Below are positions 23,303 through 30,819 of a stretch of 64,000 nt of DNA, piece by piece (the first letter of the stretch is position 1; each line of letters begins with the position of its first letter). The notes beneath the pieces are model-generated. The model was not told the origin of the DNA, searched no databases, and was given only the letters and a program-made list of their open reading frames with translations. The translations under genes were made by a program, and so were the position numbers. This stretch comes from Pseudonocardiaceae bacterium (GTDB lineage: Bacteria > Actinomycetota > Actinomycetes > Mycobacteriales > Pseudonocardiaceae). The stretch lies in the NCBI GenBank assembly GCA_009379815.1, contig WHSY01000004.1, positions 1-64,000 on the forward strand, given 5' to 3'.

Positions 23303-23957
23303 CCGGTTGCCTTCGCCGGTGCCCGAACGCCGCGGTGGTCAGCCCCAACCAGGCCAGGCCGAGCAGCCAGCCGGCAAGCACGTCGGAGACGAAGTGCACA
23401 CCCAAGGCGACGCGGGTGAAGCCGACGACCAGCACCAGCACGCCGCAGCCGACGGCGAGATGCGGCCGGGCGCGGCGCGGCACAGCGGGAAGGAAGACGA
23501 GCAGCAGGACCCCGTAGCCGACCATCGAGCCGAGCGCGTGACCGCTCGGGAAGCTCGCACCGTCCACGACACCGACCGGTTCGGCGAGCAGCGGGCGGGT
23601 TCGTTCCACCAGTTCCTTGACGGTCTCGGCGAGGATCGCCGCACCGATCCCGGTCACCACGACGTAGCAGGCGAGCCGGACCCGGCGACGGGTCAGCAGC
23701 CGGACCGTGGCCAGGCCCAGCAGCGACGCGATCACGGCCGGGTCACCGAGCCAGGTGACGACCTGCAGCGCCGCGACGACGGCCGGCATCCCGGAGATCC
23801 ACTCGTTGAGCTGGTGGGCGACGCTGCGGTCGACCGTCCGCAGCGGCGACCAGCCGGTTTCGACCAGGGCGAGCAGCAGGCCGAACGCGGTGCCGGCGAC
23901 CAGCACGGCAACGGCGCGTGCGCGACATCTGAGGCGTAACAGGGCCATGGCAGTCAT
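23286..23957 (-). CDS. PAP2 family membrane phosphatase
   Basis: A 223-residue protein with about six membrane spans. The PAP2 (lipid phosphatase) motifs are in order: KELVERTRP (motif 1), FPSGHALGS (motif 2, with catalytic His) and SRxxxGVHFVSDV-like GFTRVALGVHFVSDVLAGW (motif 3). These enzymes dephosphorylate lipid phosphates such as undecaprenyl pyrophosphate or phosphatidic acid on the outer face of the membrane. ATG 23957 is the first start; an in-frame ATG at 23948 is also usable. It converges on the HAD gene and is divergent from the second DUF222 HNH gene. Confidence 0.9.
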   Translation of the reverse strand: MTAMALLRLRCRARAVAVLVAGTAFGLLLALVETGWSPLRTVDRSVAHQLNEWISGMPAVVAALQVVTWLGDPAVIASLLGLATVRLLTRRRVRLACYVVVTGIGAAILAETVKELVERTRPLLAEPVGVVDGASFPSGHALGSMVGYGVLLLVFLPAVPRRARPHLAVGCGVLVLVVGFTRVALGVHFVSDVLAGWLLGLAWLGLTTAAFGHRRRQPATRAG

Positions 23958-24127
23958 GTCTCCCAGTCAGGTCTCATGTCGCGCAGTCAGGTCGGAACGA
24001 GGACAGATCATCACGACGGGCAGCGCCCTGTCGGTCCGCAGTACCCGACCGACAGGGGTAGGCAAGGTCATGGACATCGTGCCGGTGTTGTCCGAATGGT
24101 TGCTTGGTCGGCCGCCCGCCGCGAGGC

Positions 24128-24155
24128 CCGGATTCTGTCGGTGGTGGGTAATAGC
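24128..24155 (+). promoter_or_regulatory. Conserved upstream element of DUF222 HNH copy 2
   Basis: GGATTCTGTCGG ... GGTAATAGCGT ends eight bases before ATG 24164. It corresponds base for base, with a few substitutions, to the element upstream of copy 1 (8842-8869, opposite strand). TAATAG at the expected distance may be the -10, which would give a very short leader. Confidence 0.55.
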
Positions 24156-24163
24156 GTGTCGCC

Positions 24164-25999
24164 ATGTCGCGTAGGCAGCAGCTTCCCGAGGGCTTGGCGG
24201 AGATGGCGCCCGGCCCGCAGCTGGCAGCGGTGCTGGCGGGGATCGACCGGTCGCGGCTGTCCGGGTTCGACGGTGTGGAGGTGCTCAAGGCGCGGTATCG
24301 GCAGGTCAGCCACGAGCAGGCAGAGTTGATGGCCACGATGGTCGAGGTCGGGTTGTGCGACATCGGCCCCGACGATGAGCTGCCGCGCCGAGCGGTGCCG
24401 GATGAGTTCTCCGCCGACGAGATCCGGGCGGCGCTGGTGTTGACGCGCCGGTCTGCCGAGGTGCAGTTCGCGCTGGCCTACGACTTGTTGACCCGGTTGC
24501 CGGCGGTGCACGCGGCGCTGCAGGCAGGGCTGGTTGATGTGCCGCGGGCGCGAATCCTGTCCGAGTGGACCATGCAGCTCAGCGGTGAGCAGGCGCGGGC
24601 GCTGTGCGACGCCGTGCTGCAGCGCGTGGGTGAGTGGACCACGGGGCAGTTGATCGAGCAGGTCAAGAAGGCCGCGATCGCGATCGATCCGGAATGGGCG
24701 CAGCGGCGCTACGAGCAGGCCGTGGCCGACCGTAAGGTCGTCGGTTACCGCAACGAGGACGGGTCGGCGAACCTATCGGGACTCAATATGCCGGTCGACC
24801 GGGTGGCGGCGGCCAGCGCGCGTATTCACGCGCTGGCCATGGCCGCCAAGCGCGCCGGGCACCCGGATCCGATCGATCACATCCGGGCGGACTTGTTCCT
24901 GGGTATGACCGACGGCAGCTACGCAGGCTGCGATGATGCCGCCCTTCTCGAGCGGCTGCTCGCCGCACCGTCCGGTAGCGGCGAGCCCGACACGAACACA
25001 GCTGACCCCGCCACCGACCCCGCCACCGACCCCGAGCCTGCGCCCGGTGGTGACACCGCCTGCGGTGACGAGTCCGGCGGTGGGCGCGGCGGAGAGCCCG
25101 AGCACGCTGCGCCCGGCGGCGGCGCTGCGCGGGCGAGCACACGCGGTGGCGTGCCCGTCGGCAATGAGCTGCGGGTGCGGCTGTCGACGCTGCTGGGTCG
25201 CGACGAGTACCCGGCCGAGTTGGCCGGGTGGGGGCCGGTGCCCGCGGCGTTGGGCCGGGATGTGGCCGCGGCGCTGGCCGGTGGGCAGTGGCGGTTCGCG
25301 GTCACTGACGCCGACGGGCAGCTCGTGTGCGCGGGCCTGACCCGGGCGCGTCCGACTGGCGGCCGGGGCCACCCCGCAGCGGGGAGGTGCGGGGGCATCG
25401 TGGAGCTGCAGATCCCTGCGACGGTCCTGGTGGCCCTAGCCTCCGAGGACCCGGCCGGGCTGGGTGGCTGGGCGCGTGTGGTCGCCGACCTGGCCCGCCA
25501 GTACGCCGCGCACCGGGACGGCGGCGATGGCGATCGGTTCGGCGGCGATGCCGCCCGCCGCACCCCCGGGGCCGCGCTGCTCCGGCAGCTGCAGATCCGC
25601 GACCGCACCTGCACTTTTCGCGGATGTCGGGTCCCTGCGGTGGAGACCGACACCGATCACACCGTCCAGCACGCCCATGGTGGAGCCACCATCGAGATCA
25701 ACCTCGGTGCCGGATGTCGACATGATCATCGGCTCAAGGACGAGGGTGGGTGGCGTCTCGATCAGCCTCAACCGGGGCATTTCCGCTGGACCAGCCGTCT
25801 CGGACACACCTATTGGGTTCGCCCGCCGCCGATCATCGACCCGCTGCCCGACCCCCTCGTCCGCGACCGGGCCCCACCCCCGGTGTGGCCACCCGACGAC
25901 GACCCCGACGACGGCATCTTCCACGTACCCGACCCCGAGCCACCGCCCGAACCACCGCCCGAACCACCGCCACCCGACGACGAGCCCCCGCCCTTCTGA
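24164..25999 (+). CDS. HNH endonuclease-domain protein of the DUF222/13E12 family (copy 2)
   Basis: A 611-residue protein from ATG 24164. The DUF222 domain (SRRQQLPEGLAEMAPGPQLA through DDAALLERLL) is closely similar to copy 1 over about 265 residues, then a variable Pro/Asp/Glu/Gly linker (about 270-330) differs in length and sequence. The HNH part reads RDRTCTFRGCRVPA, ETDTDHTVQHAHGGAT and GAGCRHDHRLKDEGGWRL. The tail is a low-complexity Pro/Glu/Asp run ending DDEPPPF. Role unknown; proteins of this family may be nucleases linked to mobile or defence functions, but that is unproven. Its inverted orientation relative to copy 1, 15 kb away, makes the pair a potential substrate for inversion. 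Confidence 0.88.
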   Translation: MSRRQQLPEGLAEMAPGPQLAAVLAGIDRSRLSGFDGVEVLKARYRQVSHEQAELMATMVEVGLCDIGPDDELPRRAVPDEFSADEIRAALVLTRRSAEVQFALAYDLLTRLPAVHAALQAGLVDVPRARILSEWTMQLSGEQARALCDAVLQRVGEWTTGQLIEQVKKAAIAIDPEWAQRRYEQAVADRKVVGYRNEDGSANLSGLNMPVDRVAAASARIHALAMAAKRAGHPDPIDHIRADLFLGMTDGSYAGCDDAALLERLLAAPSGSGEPDTNTADPATDPATDPEPAPGGDTACGDESGGGRGGEPEHAAPGGGAARASTRGGVPVGNELRVRLSTLLGRDEYPAELAGWGPVPAALGRDVAAALAGGQWRFAVTDADGQLVCAGLTRARPTGGRGHPAAGRCGGIVELQIPATVLVALASEDPAGLGGWARVVADLARQYAAHRDGGDGDRFGGDAARRTPGAALLRQLQIRDRTCTFRGCRVPAVETDTDHTVQHAHGGATIEINLGAGCRHDHRLKDEGGWRLDQPQPGHFRWTSRLGHTYWVRPPPIIDPLPDPLVRDRAPPPVWPPDDDPDDGIFHVPDPEPPPEPPPEPPPPDDEPPPF

Positions 26000-26058
26000 G
26001 ACACCAACACCAGGCGGGGGCGACCGACACCGGCCGCCCCCGCCTACCGGCACGCCCG

Positions 26059-26109
26059 TTGCGAGTTCGTCGAGGTTGCGAGTTCGTCGAGGGTGCGAGG
26101 TCGTCGAGG
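26059..26109. repeat. Three tandem 17-bp repeats between convergent genes
   Basis: TTGCGAGTTCGTCGAGG occurs at 26059-26075 and 26076-26092, and a variant GTGCGAGGTCGTCGAGG at 26093-26109. The array lies 60 bases after the HNH stop and just before the end of the convergent PGPGW gene. Confidence 0.9.
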
Positions 26110-26124
26110 CGGCGCGCCGGTGCG

Positions 26125-26595
26125 TCAGCCGTCCGGCCTGCTGCGGGGGCCCTTCCGGGTGGCCGCGCTGACGCCGACCGCCGACCGGCGCCGCTGCAGC
26201 CGGGCATCCCGGTGCACGTGCCACGCGCTGTAGCCGAGCAACCCGAGCAGCACGACCCCGCCCAGGATCAGGCTCGAGCCGGTTACGATACCGCTGAGGG
26301 GCAGCCGGTCGACGACGATCCAGCCGATGCCGAGCCCGATCAGCACGAGGCCGGTCAGCACCGAGCCGGCGAGCCGCACCGGCGACGCCACGCTGACCTC
26401 GGCGGCCTGCAGGGCCCGCAGGCGTACGGGTCGCAGCAGTCGGTGGGCCCGTTCGTACTCGGTGGACAGCACGACGAGGCCCGCCAGCACCACGAGCAGA
26501 CCAGGTCCGGGCAGGACGAGCAGTGCGATACCGACCAGGCACAGCAGGGCACCGGCCACGCTCACGGCGGTCCGCCGCACCGGGTTGATGCTCAT
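26125..26595 (-). CDS. PGPGW-family transmembrane protein
   Basis: About 156 residues from ATG 26595 (MSINPVRRTAVSVAGALLCL); an in-frame ATG pair at 26634-26637 is an alternative. Two N-terminal spans flank the LVLPGPGLLVVLAGLVVLS motif, the PGPG element of this family, followed by the charged helix TEYERAHRLLRPVRLRALQ. Two further spans come later, then a basic C-terminal tail (RDARLQRRRSAVG, RKGPRSR). Function unknown; these proteins are common in actinobacteria and resemble TIGR02611. It lies downstream of the two-component genes in the same orientation with an 85-base gap. Confidence 0.75.
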   Translation of the reverse strand: MSINPVRRTAVSVAGALLCLVGIALLVLPGPGLLVVLAGLVVLSTEYERAHRLLRPVRLRALQAAEVSVASPVRLAGSVLTGLVLIGLGIGWIVVDRLPLSGIVTGSSLILGGVVLLGLLGYSAWHVHRDARLQRRRSAVGVSAATRKGPRSRPDG

Positions 26596-26680
26596 CGGGG
26601 GAGAGGCTCCATGCAGGTCGGTTCCGGGGTTCATCATCTCATCACGGGCCGATCGTGACGGTCGAACGCCGCCGTGTCGG

Positions 26681-27280
26681 TCAGATCCAGCCCTCCTCCC
26701 AGGCCCGGCGGGCAGCTTCGTGACGGGTCGCGGCACCGAGCTTGGCCATCGCGGCGGAAAGGTAGTTGCGCACGGTCCCCGGTGCGAGGTGCACCGAGGC
26801 CGCGATGTCCGCCACGGGGTCACCGTCGCGGGCATGGCGCAGTACGTCGAGCTCCCGCGCGGTCAGCGGGCAGTCCTGCTCGGTGAGCGCGCTCGCCGCG
26901 ATCTCCGGATCGACGTAGCGCGCACCGCCGTGCACGTCCCGGATGATCGACGCCAGCCGGGAGGCGGGAGTGGTCTTCGGCACGAAGCCCCGCACCCCGG
27001 CGGCCAGCGCCCGGCGCAGCACCGCCGGGCGGGCGTGCCGGGTGACGATGACGACCGCGCCGCCGTGACCGCGTAGCCGCTCGGCTGCGGTGATGCCGTC
27101 GAGCTCGGGCATCTCGAGGTCCAGCACCGCGATGTCCGGCCGGTGCTCGGTGGCGAGGCGCACCGCCTCGGCTCCGTCGGCGGCCTGGGCCACCACCCGC
27201 AGGTCGGGCTCGAGGTCGAGCAGGGCGGCGAGCGCACCGCGGATGAGGTCCTCGTCGTCGGCGAGCAGCAGCCGGATCAC
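26681..27280 (-). CDS. NarL/DesR-like response regulator
   Basis: A 199-residue protein from ATG 27280. The receiver has acidic residues Asp8/Asp9, phospho-acceptor Asp54 in AVLDLEMPELDG, the Thr of VIVTRHARP and Lys of FVPKTTPASRL. The LuxR-type HTH follows: CPLTARELDVLRHARDGDPV, then VHLAPGTVRNYLSAAMAKLG and a C-terminal ATRHEAARRAWEEGWI, the DesR-like ending. It overlaps the histidine kinase gene (ATGA). The pair faces a divergent ABC exporter. I infer that it binds the palindrome ATGACGGATGTCAT at 28506-28519, which recurs within an exact 23-bp repeat at 43059-43081. Confidence 0.92.
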   Translation of the reverse strand: MIRLLLADDEDLIRGALAALLDLEPDLRVVAQAADGAEAVRLATEHRPDIAVLDLEMPELDGITAAERLRGHGGAVVIVTRHARPAVLRRALAAGVRGFVPKTTPASRLASIIRDVHGGARYVDPEIAASALTEQDCPLTARELDVLRHARDGDPVADIAASVHLAPGTVRNYLSAAMAKLGAATRHEAARRAWEEGWI

Positions 27281-28452
27281 GGGACTCGCCCCACCAGCCG
27301 GAAGCCACCGTCGCCCGTCGCGCCGGCCTCGACGTCACCGCCTGCCGCGGTGAAACGCTCCCGCAGCCCGGCCAGGCCCGACCCGCCGTCGAGGGCACTC
27401 GGCTCGGTGGCGCCGTCGTTGCAGACTCGGACGGTGTCCGCGTCGAGGTGCAGCGCGCAGCGGGTGGCCTGGCTGTGCCGCAGCACGTTGGTGGTGCCCT
27501 CGCGCACCAGCACACCGAACAGCGGCTGCCACGCCGCCGGGACGGCCCTGGTATCGCCGGTGACCTCGGCGTCGATACCGGCCGCGGCGAGGATCCGCAC
27601 CGCGTTGGACACCTCGGTGTGCAGGTCGGCCTGCCGGTAGCCCTGCACGATGTCGCGGGTCTCGGCGAGCGCGGTGCGCGCGATGGTGACCAGCTCGTCG
27701 GCCTGCGCCCGGGCGGCGGCGCCGTCGGCGTCGATCAACCGCGATACCAGCTCCCCCTTGAGCGCGATCACCTGCAGGTGGTGGCCCTGCAGGTCGTGCA
27801 AGTCGGCGGCGAAGCGCAGCCGCTCCCGGGTCACCGCGAGGTCCGCCCCAGCCTGCCGGGCCCGGTCCAGCCGCTGGGTCACCTCCCAGAACCAGATCTG
27901 GAAGACGTTCAACGCAGCGAACATGGGTACCGCGATGATCGCGATGAGCCCCTGGGCGACCGGGGCGGTCGGCGCGTCCACCACCACCGCGCCCACCACG
28001 CCCGCCGCGGCGGTCAGCACCGCGCCGACCGCCGTGACCGGCCACCGGAGCCGCCGCTGCACGCTGATCGCCAGCGCGCCCACCATGGCGGCCGGGACCA
28101 ACAACCACAATGCGAGATCCCAGACCGGGGCGGCGAGGAACCAGGCGAGGACCGCGGCCAGCAACCCCGCACCGGCCTCCACCGGGCGCCGCAGACCGTC
28201 GTGCGGCGCGCGCACCGCGTCGACGACCAGCCGAAGCTGCACCGCCGTGGCGACCACCAGCAGCACCGACAGCGCCACGGTGTGCAGCAGTGTCGGCGCC
28301 CCGACGTTGGCCAGCGCGAGCGCAGGCAGCAGCGCCGAACCCGCCGCCACGGTGACGAACGTCCACCACGTGTATCGCCGCATCGCCTCGACGCCAGGCC
28401 CGGGCGCGCGCTCACCGGGACCCGGGACGCCGGGCGCGGGCTCGTCGGTCAC
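27277..28452 (-). CDS. DesK-like sensor histidine kinase
   Basis: About 391 residues from GTG 28452 (GTG 28497 is a longer option). After a Pro/Gly-rich N-terminus there are about six membrane spans (residues 30-185). The HisKA_3 dimerisation domain has RERLRFAADLHDLQGHHLQV with phospho-acceptor His219, and the HATPase_c domain shows REGTTNVLRHSQAT (N box) and GGSGLAGLRERFTAAGG (G box), ending FRLVGRVP. The layout matches DesK-type kinases that sense membrane state or envelope-active compounds and usually control a neighbouring ABC exporter. It lies head-to-head with that exporter; the exporter's ATPase is interrupted by the inserted element, so in this cell the pathway's usual target is broken. 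Confidence 0.9.
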   Translation of the reverse strand: MTDEPAPGVPGPGERAPGPGVEAMRRYTWWTFVTVAAGSALLPALALANVGAPTLLHTVALSVLLVVATAVQLRLVVDAVRAPHDGLRRPVEAGAGLLAAVLAWFLAAPVWDLALWLLVPAAMVGALAISVQRRLRWPVTAVGAVLTAAAGVVGAVVVDAPTAPVAQGLIAIIAVPMFAALNVFQIWFWEVTQRLDRARQAGADLAVTRERLRFAADLHDLQGHHLQVIALKGELVSRLIDADGAAARAQADELVTIARTALAETRDIVQGYRQADLHTEVSNAVRILAAAGIDAEVTGDTRAVPAAWQPLFGVLVREGTTNVLRHSQATRCALHLDADTVRVCNDGATEPSALDGGSGLAGLRERFTAAGGDVEAGATGDGGFRLVGRVP

Positions 28453-28501
28453 GCCGTCCACTGTAGGCAGGATCGCGCGGTCCGCGGACCCTTCCACGGC
28501 G

Positions 28502-28524
28502 GCTCATGACGGATGTCATCGCGG
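28502..28524. promoter_or_regulatory. Probable response-regulator operator, copy 1
   Basis: A 23-bp sequence containing the dyad ATGACGGATGTCAT (28506-28519, arms ATGAC/GTCAT) between the divergent kinase and ABC genes, about 78 bases before the ABC start. Exactly the same 23 bases occur on the other strand at 43059-43081. The dyad form fits a NarL/DesR-type regulator dimer. Confidence 0.7.
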
Positions 28525-29160
28525 AGTCGTGCGATGCCACATCTCCTCCGGTGACGCCGCGGCCCTACCCGGGCCCGGGCCCGCCGGCCAGCATTGCCGC
28601 CATGACCACAACCGTGATTCAGGCGCAGGGCTTGCGCTGCCGCTACGGGGACTTCGAGGCGGTGCGGGGCATCGACCTCCGGGTCGGCGCGGGCGAGCTG
28701 TTCGCGCTGCTCGGCACGAACGGCGCCGGCAAGACCACCACCATGGAGGCGCTGGAGGGGCTGCGCGCCCCGAGTGCGGGCACCGTGCGGGTGCTCGGCC
28801 ACGACCCCGGTGCCGAGCGGCGCGCGGTCCGGTCGCGCGTCGGGATCATGTTGCAGGACAGCGGTTTCGTCGCGGAGCTGTCCGTCGTCGAGACGCTCGA
28901 CCTGTGGCGCCGGCTGCGCGGCCGCGGTGGTGACGTGGCGATGGCGCTGGACCGCGTCGAGCTCGGGCACCGCCGCGACGTCGCGGTCGGGCAGCTGTCC
29001 GGCGGCGAGCGGCGGCGCCTCGACCTGGCGCTGGCCGTGTTGTCCCGGCCGGACGTGCTCTTCCTCGACGAGCCGACCACCGGGCTCGACCCGGAGTCGC
29101 GTCACCACACCTGGGACGTGGTGCGCGAGCTGCTCGCCGACGGGGCGTCGGTGCTGCTGA

Positions 29161-29170
29161 CCACGCACTA
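29161..29170. other. attL core of the integrated element
   Basis: CCACGCACTA, identical to 39527-39536. It covers the codons for the H-loop Thr-His-Tyr of the ABC ATPase. Upstream sequence is host gene; downstream sequence (TCCGTTACACGG...) is element. The functional att site may include flanking arm sites that cannot be defined here. Confidence 0.85.
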
Positions 29171-29237
29171 TCCGTTACACGGTCTCCTGGCCCAACATGC
29201 TGTGACCAGGGGAAACGTGCCTTACGCGGCTATACGC

Positions 29238-29243
29238 TACACT
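29238..29243 (+). promoter_or_regulatory. Probable -10 element of a leaderless integrase transcript
   Basis: TACACT (fits TANNNT) ends eight bases before the GTG start of the integrase, the spacing seen for leaderless mRNAs in actinobacteria. No ribosome binding site precedes the GTG, which supports the reading. No clear -35 is visible. Confidence 0.45.
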
Positions 29244-29251
29244 AGCATGCC

Positions 29252-30154
29252 GTGCCTCGTCTAGATAACGCTGAACTGCGGTCCCTGCTCGACTCGTGGC
29301 TGCTGCGGCTCAAGGCCGAACGCAAGGCCACCAAGACCATCGCCTGCTACCGGGAAGGCGTCGAGCAGTACCTCACCTACTGCGCCCGGGTCGGCGCCGA
29401 CCCCGACCTGCACCCGAACACGGTGGCCGCGTTCACCTCCTCGGTGCTCGACGCCGGCAACTCCCCGTCCACCGCTCGACTGCGGCAACTGGCGGTTCGG
29501 CTGTTCTCCGCGTGGCTGGCTGCCGAGGACGAGATCGCCCGGGACGAGCTGCTCGGTGTGAAACCCCCGAAGCTCGACCAGCAGCTTGTGGTCGGGCTCG
29601 ACGACGACGAGGTCACCGCGCTGCTCAAGGCGTGCTCCGGGAAGAGCCTGGGTGATCGCCGCGACGCGGCTATCGTGCGGCTGTGCCTCGAAACCGGGGT
29701 GCGCATCGGTGAGGTGGTGGCGATGACCACCGCCGATGTGGACCTGGCGCGCGGGCTGGCCACCGTCCGCCGCGGCAAGGGCGGCAAGGCCCGCACTGTC
29801 GCGTTCGGACCGGCGACCGGTTCGGCCATCGACCGCTACATACGCGCCCGGCGCCGCCACGTCCTCGCTGACAGGCCCGCGCTGTGGCTGGGGGAGAAGG
29901 GCTACGGCTACTCGTATGAGGCCGCCTACCGGTCGCTGGGGCGCCGCGCTGCGGCTGCGGGCATCGCCGGGTTCCACCCGCACCGGCTGCGGCACGCGTT
30001 CGCCTCGAGATGGTTGGCGGCCGGGGGCAGCGAGCAGGGGCTGATGGTCACCGCCGGGTGGACACGGCGGGAGATGCTGGACCGCTACTCGCGGGACACG
30101 TCGGCGAAGCGGGCTCACGAGGAGGCACGCCGACTCAACCTCGGTGACCTCTGA
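29252..30154 (+). CDS. int: Tyrosine recombinase/integrase of the element
   Basis: A 300-residue XerC/D-like integrase from GTG 29252. Residues 5-95 form the SAM-like core-binding domain (ELRSLLDSWLLRLKAERKAT). The catalytic domain shows Arg151 (ETGVRIGEVVAMT), a Lys-rich beta-hairpin (VRRGKGGKARTV), His244-x-x-Arg247 (FHPHRLRHAFASRW), Trp270 at the position of the second His (TAGWTRREM) and nucleophile Tyr279 (LDRYSRD). It lacks the N-terminal arm-binding domain of lambda-type integrases, so it may be a simple, possibly bidirectional recombinase. It lies 80 bases inside attL and most likely catalyses integration into the ABC H-loop sequence. No separate excisionase gene was recognised. Confidence 0.95.
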   Translation: MPRLDNAELRSLLDSWLLRLKAERKATKTIACYREGVEQYLTYCARVGADPDLHPNTVAAFTSSVLDAGNSPSTARLRQLAVRLFSAWLAAEDEIARDELLGVKPPKLDQQLVVGLDDDEVTALLKACSGKSLGDRRDAAIVRLCLETGVRIGEVVAMTTADVDLARGLATVRRGKGGKARTVAFGPATGSAIDRYIRARRRHVLADRPALWLGEKGYGYSYEAAYRSLGRRAAAAGIAGFHPHRLRHAFASRWLAAGGSEQGLMVTAGWTRREMLDRYSRDTSAKRAHEEARRLNLGDL

Positions 30155-30356
30155 CCCGTCGGTCGTCGTGGACCCAGCGCGACGCTCAGGCAGGGTGAAA
30201 GTACTTGCATCCTGCTCTCGCCCGAGAACCTGGCCGACGTACTGACGCGATACGCCGGCTACCTTGCCGATCGTCGACCTGTAGCCGTCGGTCGTCGTGG
30301 ACCCGTCGGCGCACCATGCTATCGTGTTCACCGTTACAGAACGTGAGTAGCAGCTA
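30155..30356. promoter_or_regulatory. Regulatory region with 20-bp direct repeats and probable promoter
   Basis: CCGTCGGTCGTCGTGGACCC occurs at 30155-30174 and again at 30285-30304. The second copy overlaps a possible -35 (TGGACC, 30298-30303) placed 16 bases before TATCGT (30320-30325, TANNNT-like -10), which would drive the structured leader and the early genes. The repeats are candidate operators for a repressor or excisionase. On the minus strand one frame across this region reads IGKVAGVSRQYVGQVLGRE, HTH-like, but it has no stop or clear start and the flanking repeat is in the same frame, so I do not call a gene. Confidence 0.5.
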
Positions 30357-30534
30357 GGGACGGGACCCCGTACCCAAAGCCGAACGGCGTGGCCACGAAG
30401 CCACACCAACCGGGTACGTGCACTGTGGGGTTGGAGGACGTCCCGAACGGCGAAACACAGCCGGGCAGATCGGCTTCCGGTGAGGAATACCGCCGAGCAG
30501 CGACAACCGGCAGATCCGGTGTCGCCGCTCGGCG
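30357..30534 (+). ncRNA. Structured RNA leader upstream of the early genes
   Basis: Three successive folded domains are visible. Domain 1 is nested: GGGACG (30357-30362) with CGTCCC (30439-30444); ACCCC (30365-30369) with GGGGT (30427-30431); GTACCC (30370-30375) with GGGTAC (30412-30417); and inside, GTGGC (30389-30393) with GCCAC (30400-30404). Domain 2: AGCCG (30459-30463) with CGGCT (30471-30475), loop GGCAGAT. Domain 3: CGCCGAGC with GCTCGGCG (30491-30498/30527-30534), GCGAC with GTCGC, ACCGG with CCGGT, loop CAGAT. The string GGCAGATC occurs at both loop 2 and loop 3. All helices listed are perfect. It ends 25 bases before the first small gene and follows a probable promoter, so it is a cis leader or a separate small RNA. 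Confidence 0.6.
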
Positions 30535-30558
30535 TTCGTGTTCCCTGGAGCCGGAACC

Positions 30559-30819
30559 ATGGCACTGTCCCCCGAGCAGCGTTCGCAGCGCGCCCGCATC
30601 GCAGCCCTAGCCCGCTGGGCACACGAGGACCCCACCGCCAACGCCGCACGCGCCCAGGCCGGTCTGCGCCGCAAGTTCGAGAACGAGGTCGACCCCGACC
30701 GGGTGCTGCCCGAGGCGGAACGAGCCCGCCGCACCGAGTGCGCTTGGCGCGCCCATCTGGCACGGGCGGCGTTCGCCAGCGCGAAGGCCCGCCGAGCCAG
30801 GTCGGGGGCTGACGAATGA
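30559..30819 (+). CDS. Small Arg/Ala-rich element protein
   Basis: An 86-residue protein from ATG 30559 with CTGGAGCCGGA upstream. It is helical and strongly charged: LSPEQRSQRARIAALARWAH, then ANAARAQAGLRRKFENEVDP and LPEAERARRTECAWRAHLAR. The spacing and composition match small hypothetical proteins found next to integrase or replication genes in many actinobacterial prophages and integrative elements. DNA binding is plausible from the basic helices but no HTH is definable. It is the first gene of the overlapping early gene chain; its stop overlaps the next start (ATGA at 30816). Confidence 0.7.
   Translation: MALSPEQRSQRARIAALARWAHEDPTANAARAQAGLRRKFENEVDPDRVLPEAERARRTECAWRAHLARAAFASAKARRARSGADE

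Larger units (their letters stand above)
28602..29264 (+). pseudogene. ABC exporter ATPase, N-terminal part (split by the inserted element)
   Basis: From ATG 28602 the frame encodes the first ~189 residues of an ABC-2-type exporter ATPase: Walker A LLGTNGAGKTTTMEALEG (residues 37-54), Q-loop region IMLQDSGFV, signature GQLSGGERRRLDLALAV, Walker B DVLFLDEPTTGLDPESR and the H-loop VLLTTHY. At 29161-29170 the element's attL core begins; beyond it the frame runs 31 foreign codons to a stop at 29262-29264. The missing C-terminal part (LEEAEALADRLAIMHEGRI) starts at attR (39527). Losing everything after the H-loop, plus possible misfolding, should inactivate the exporter. Excision would restore the gene perfectly. 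Confidence 0.9.

Noticed and set aside
30389-30812. Plus-strand frames across the structured leader
   Set aside because: Codons follow the hairpin arms, no ribosome binding site, no similarity; the perfect base-pairing is better explained as RNA structure.
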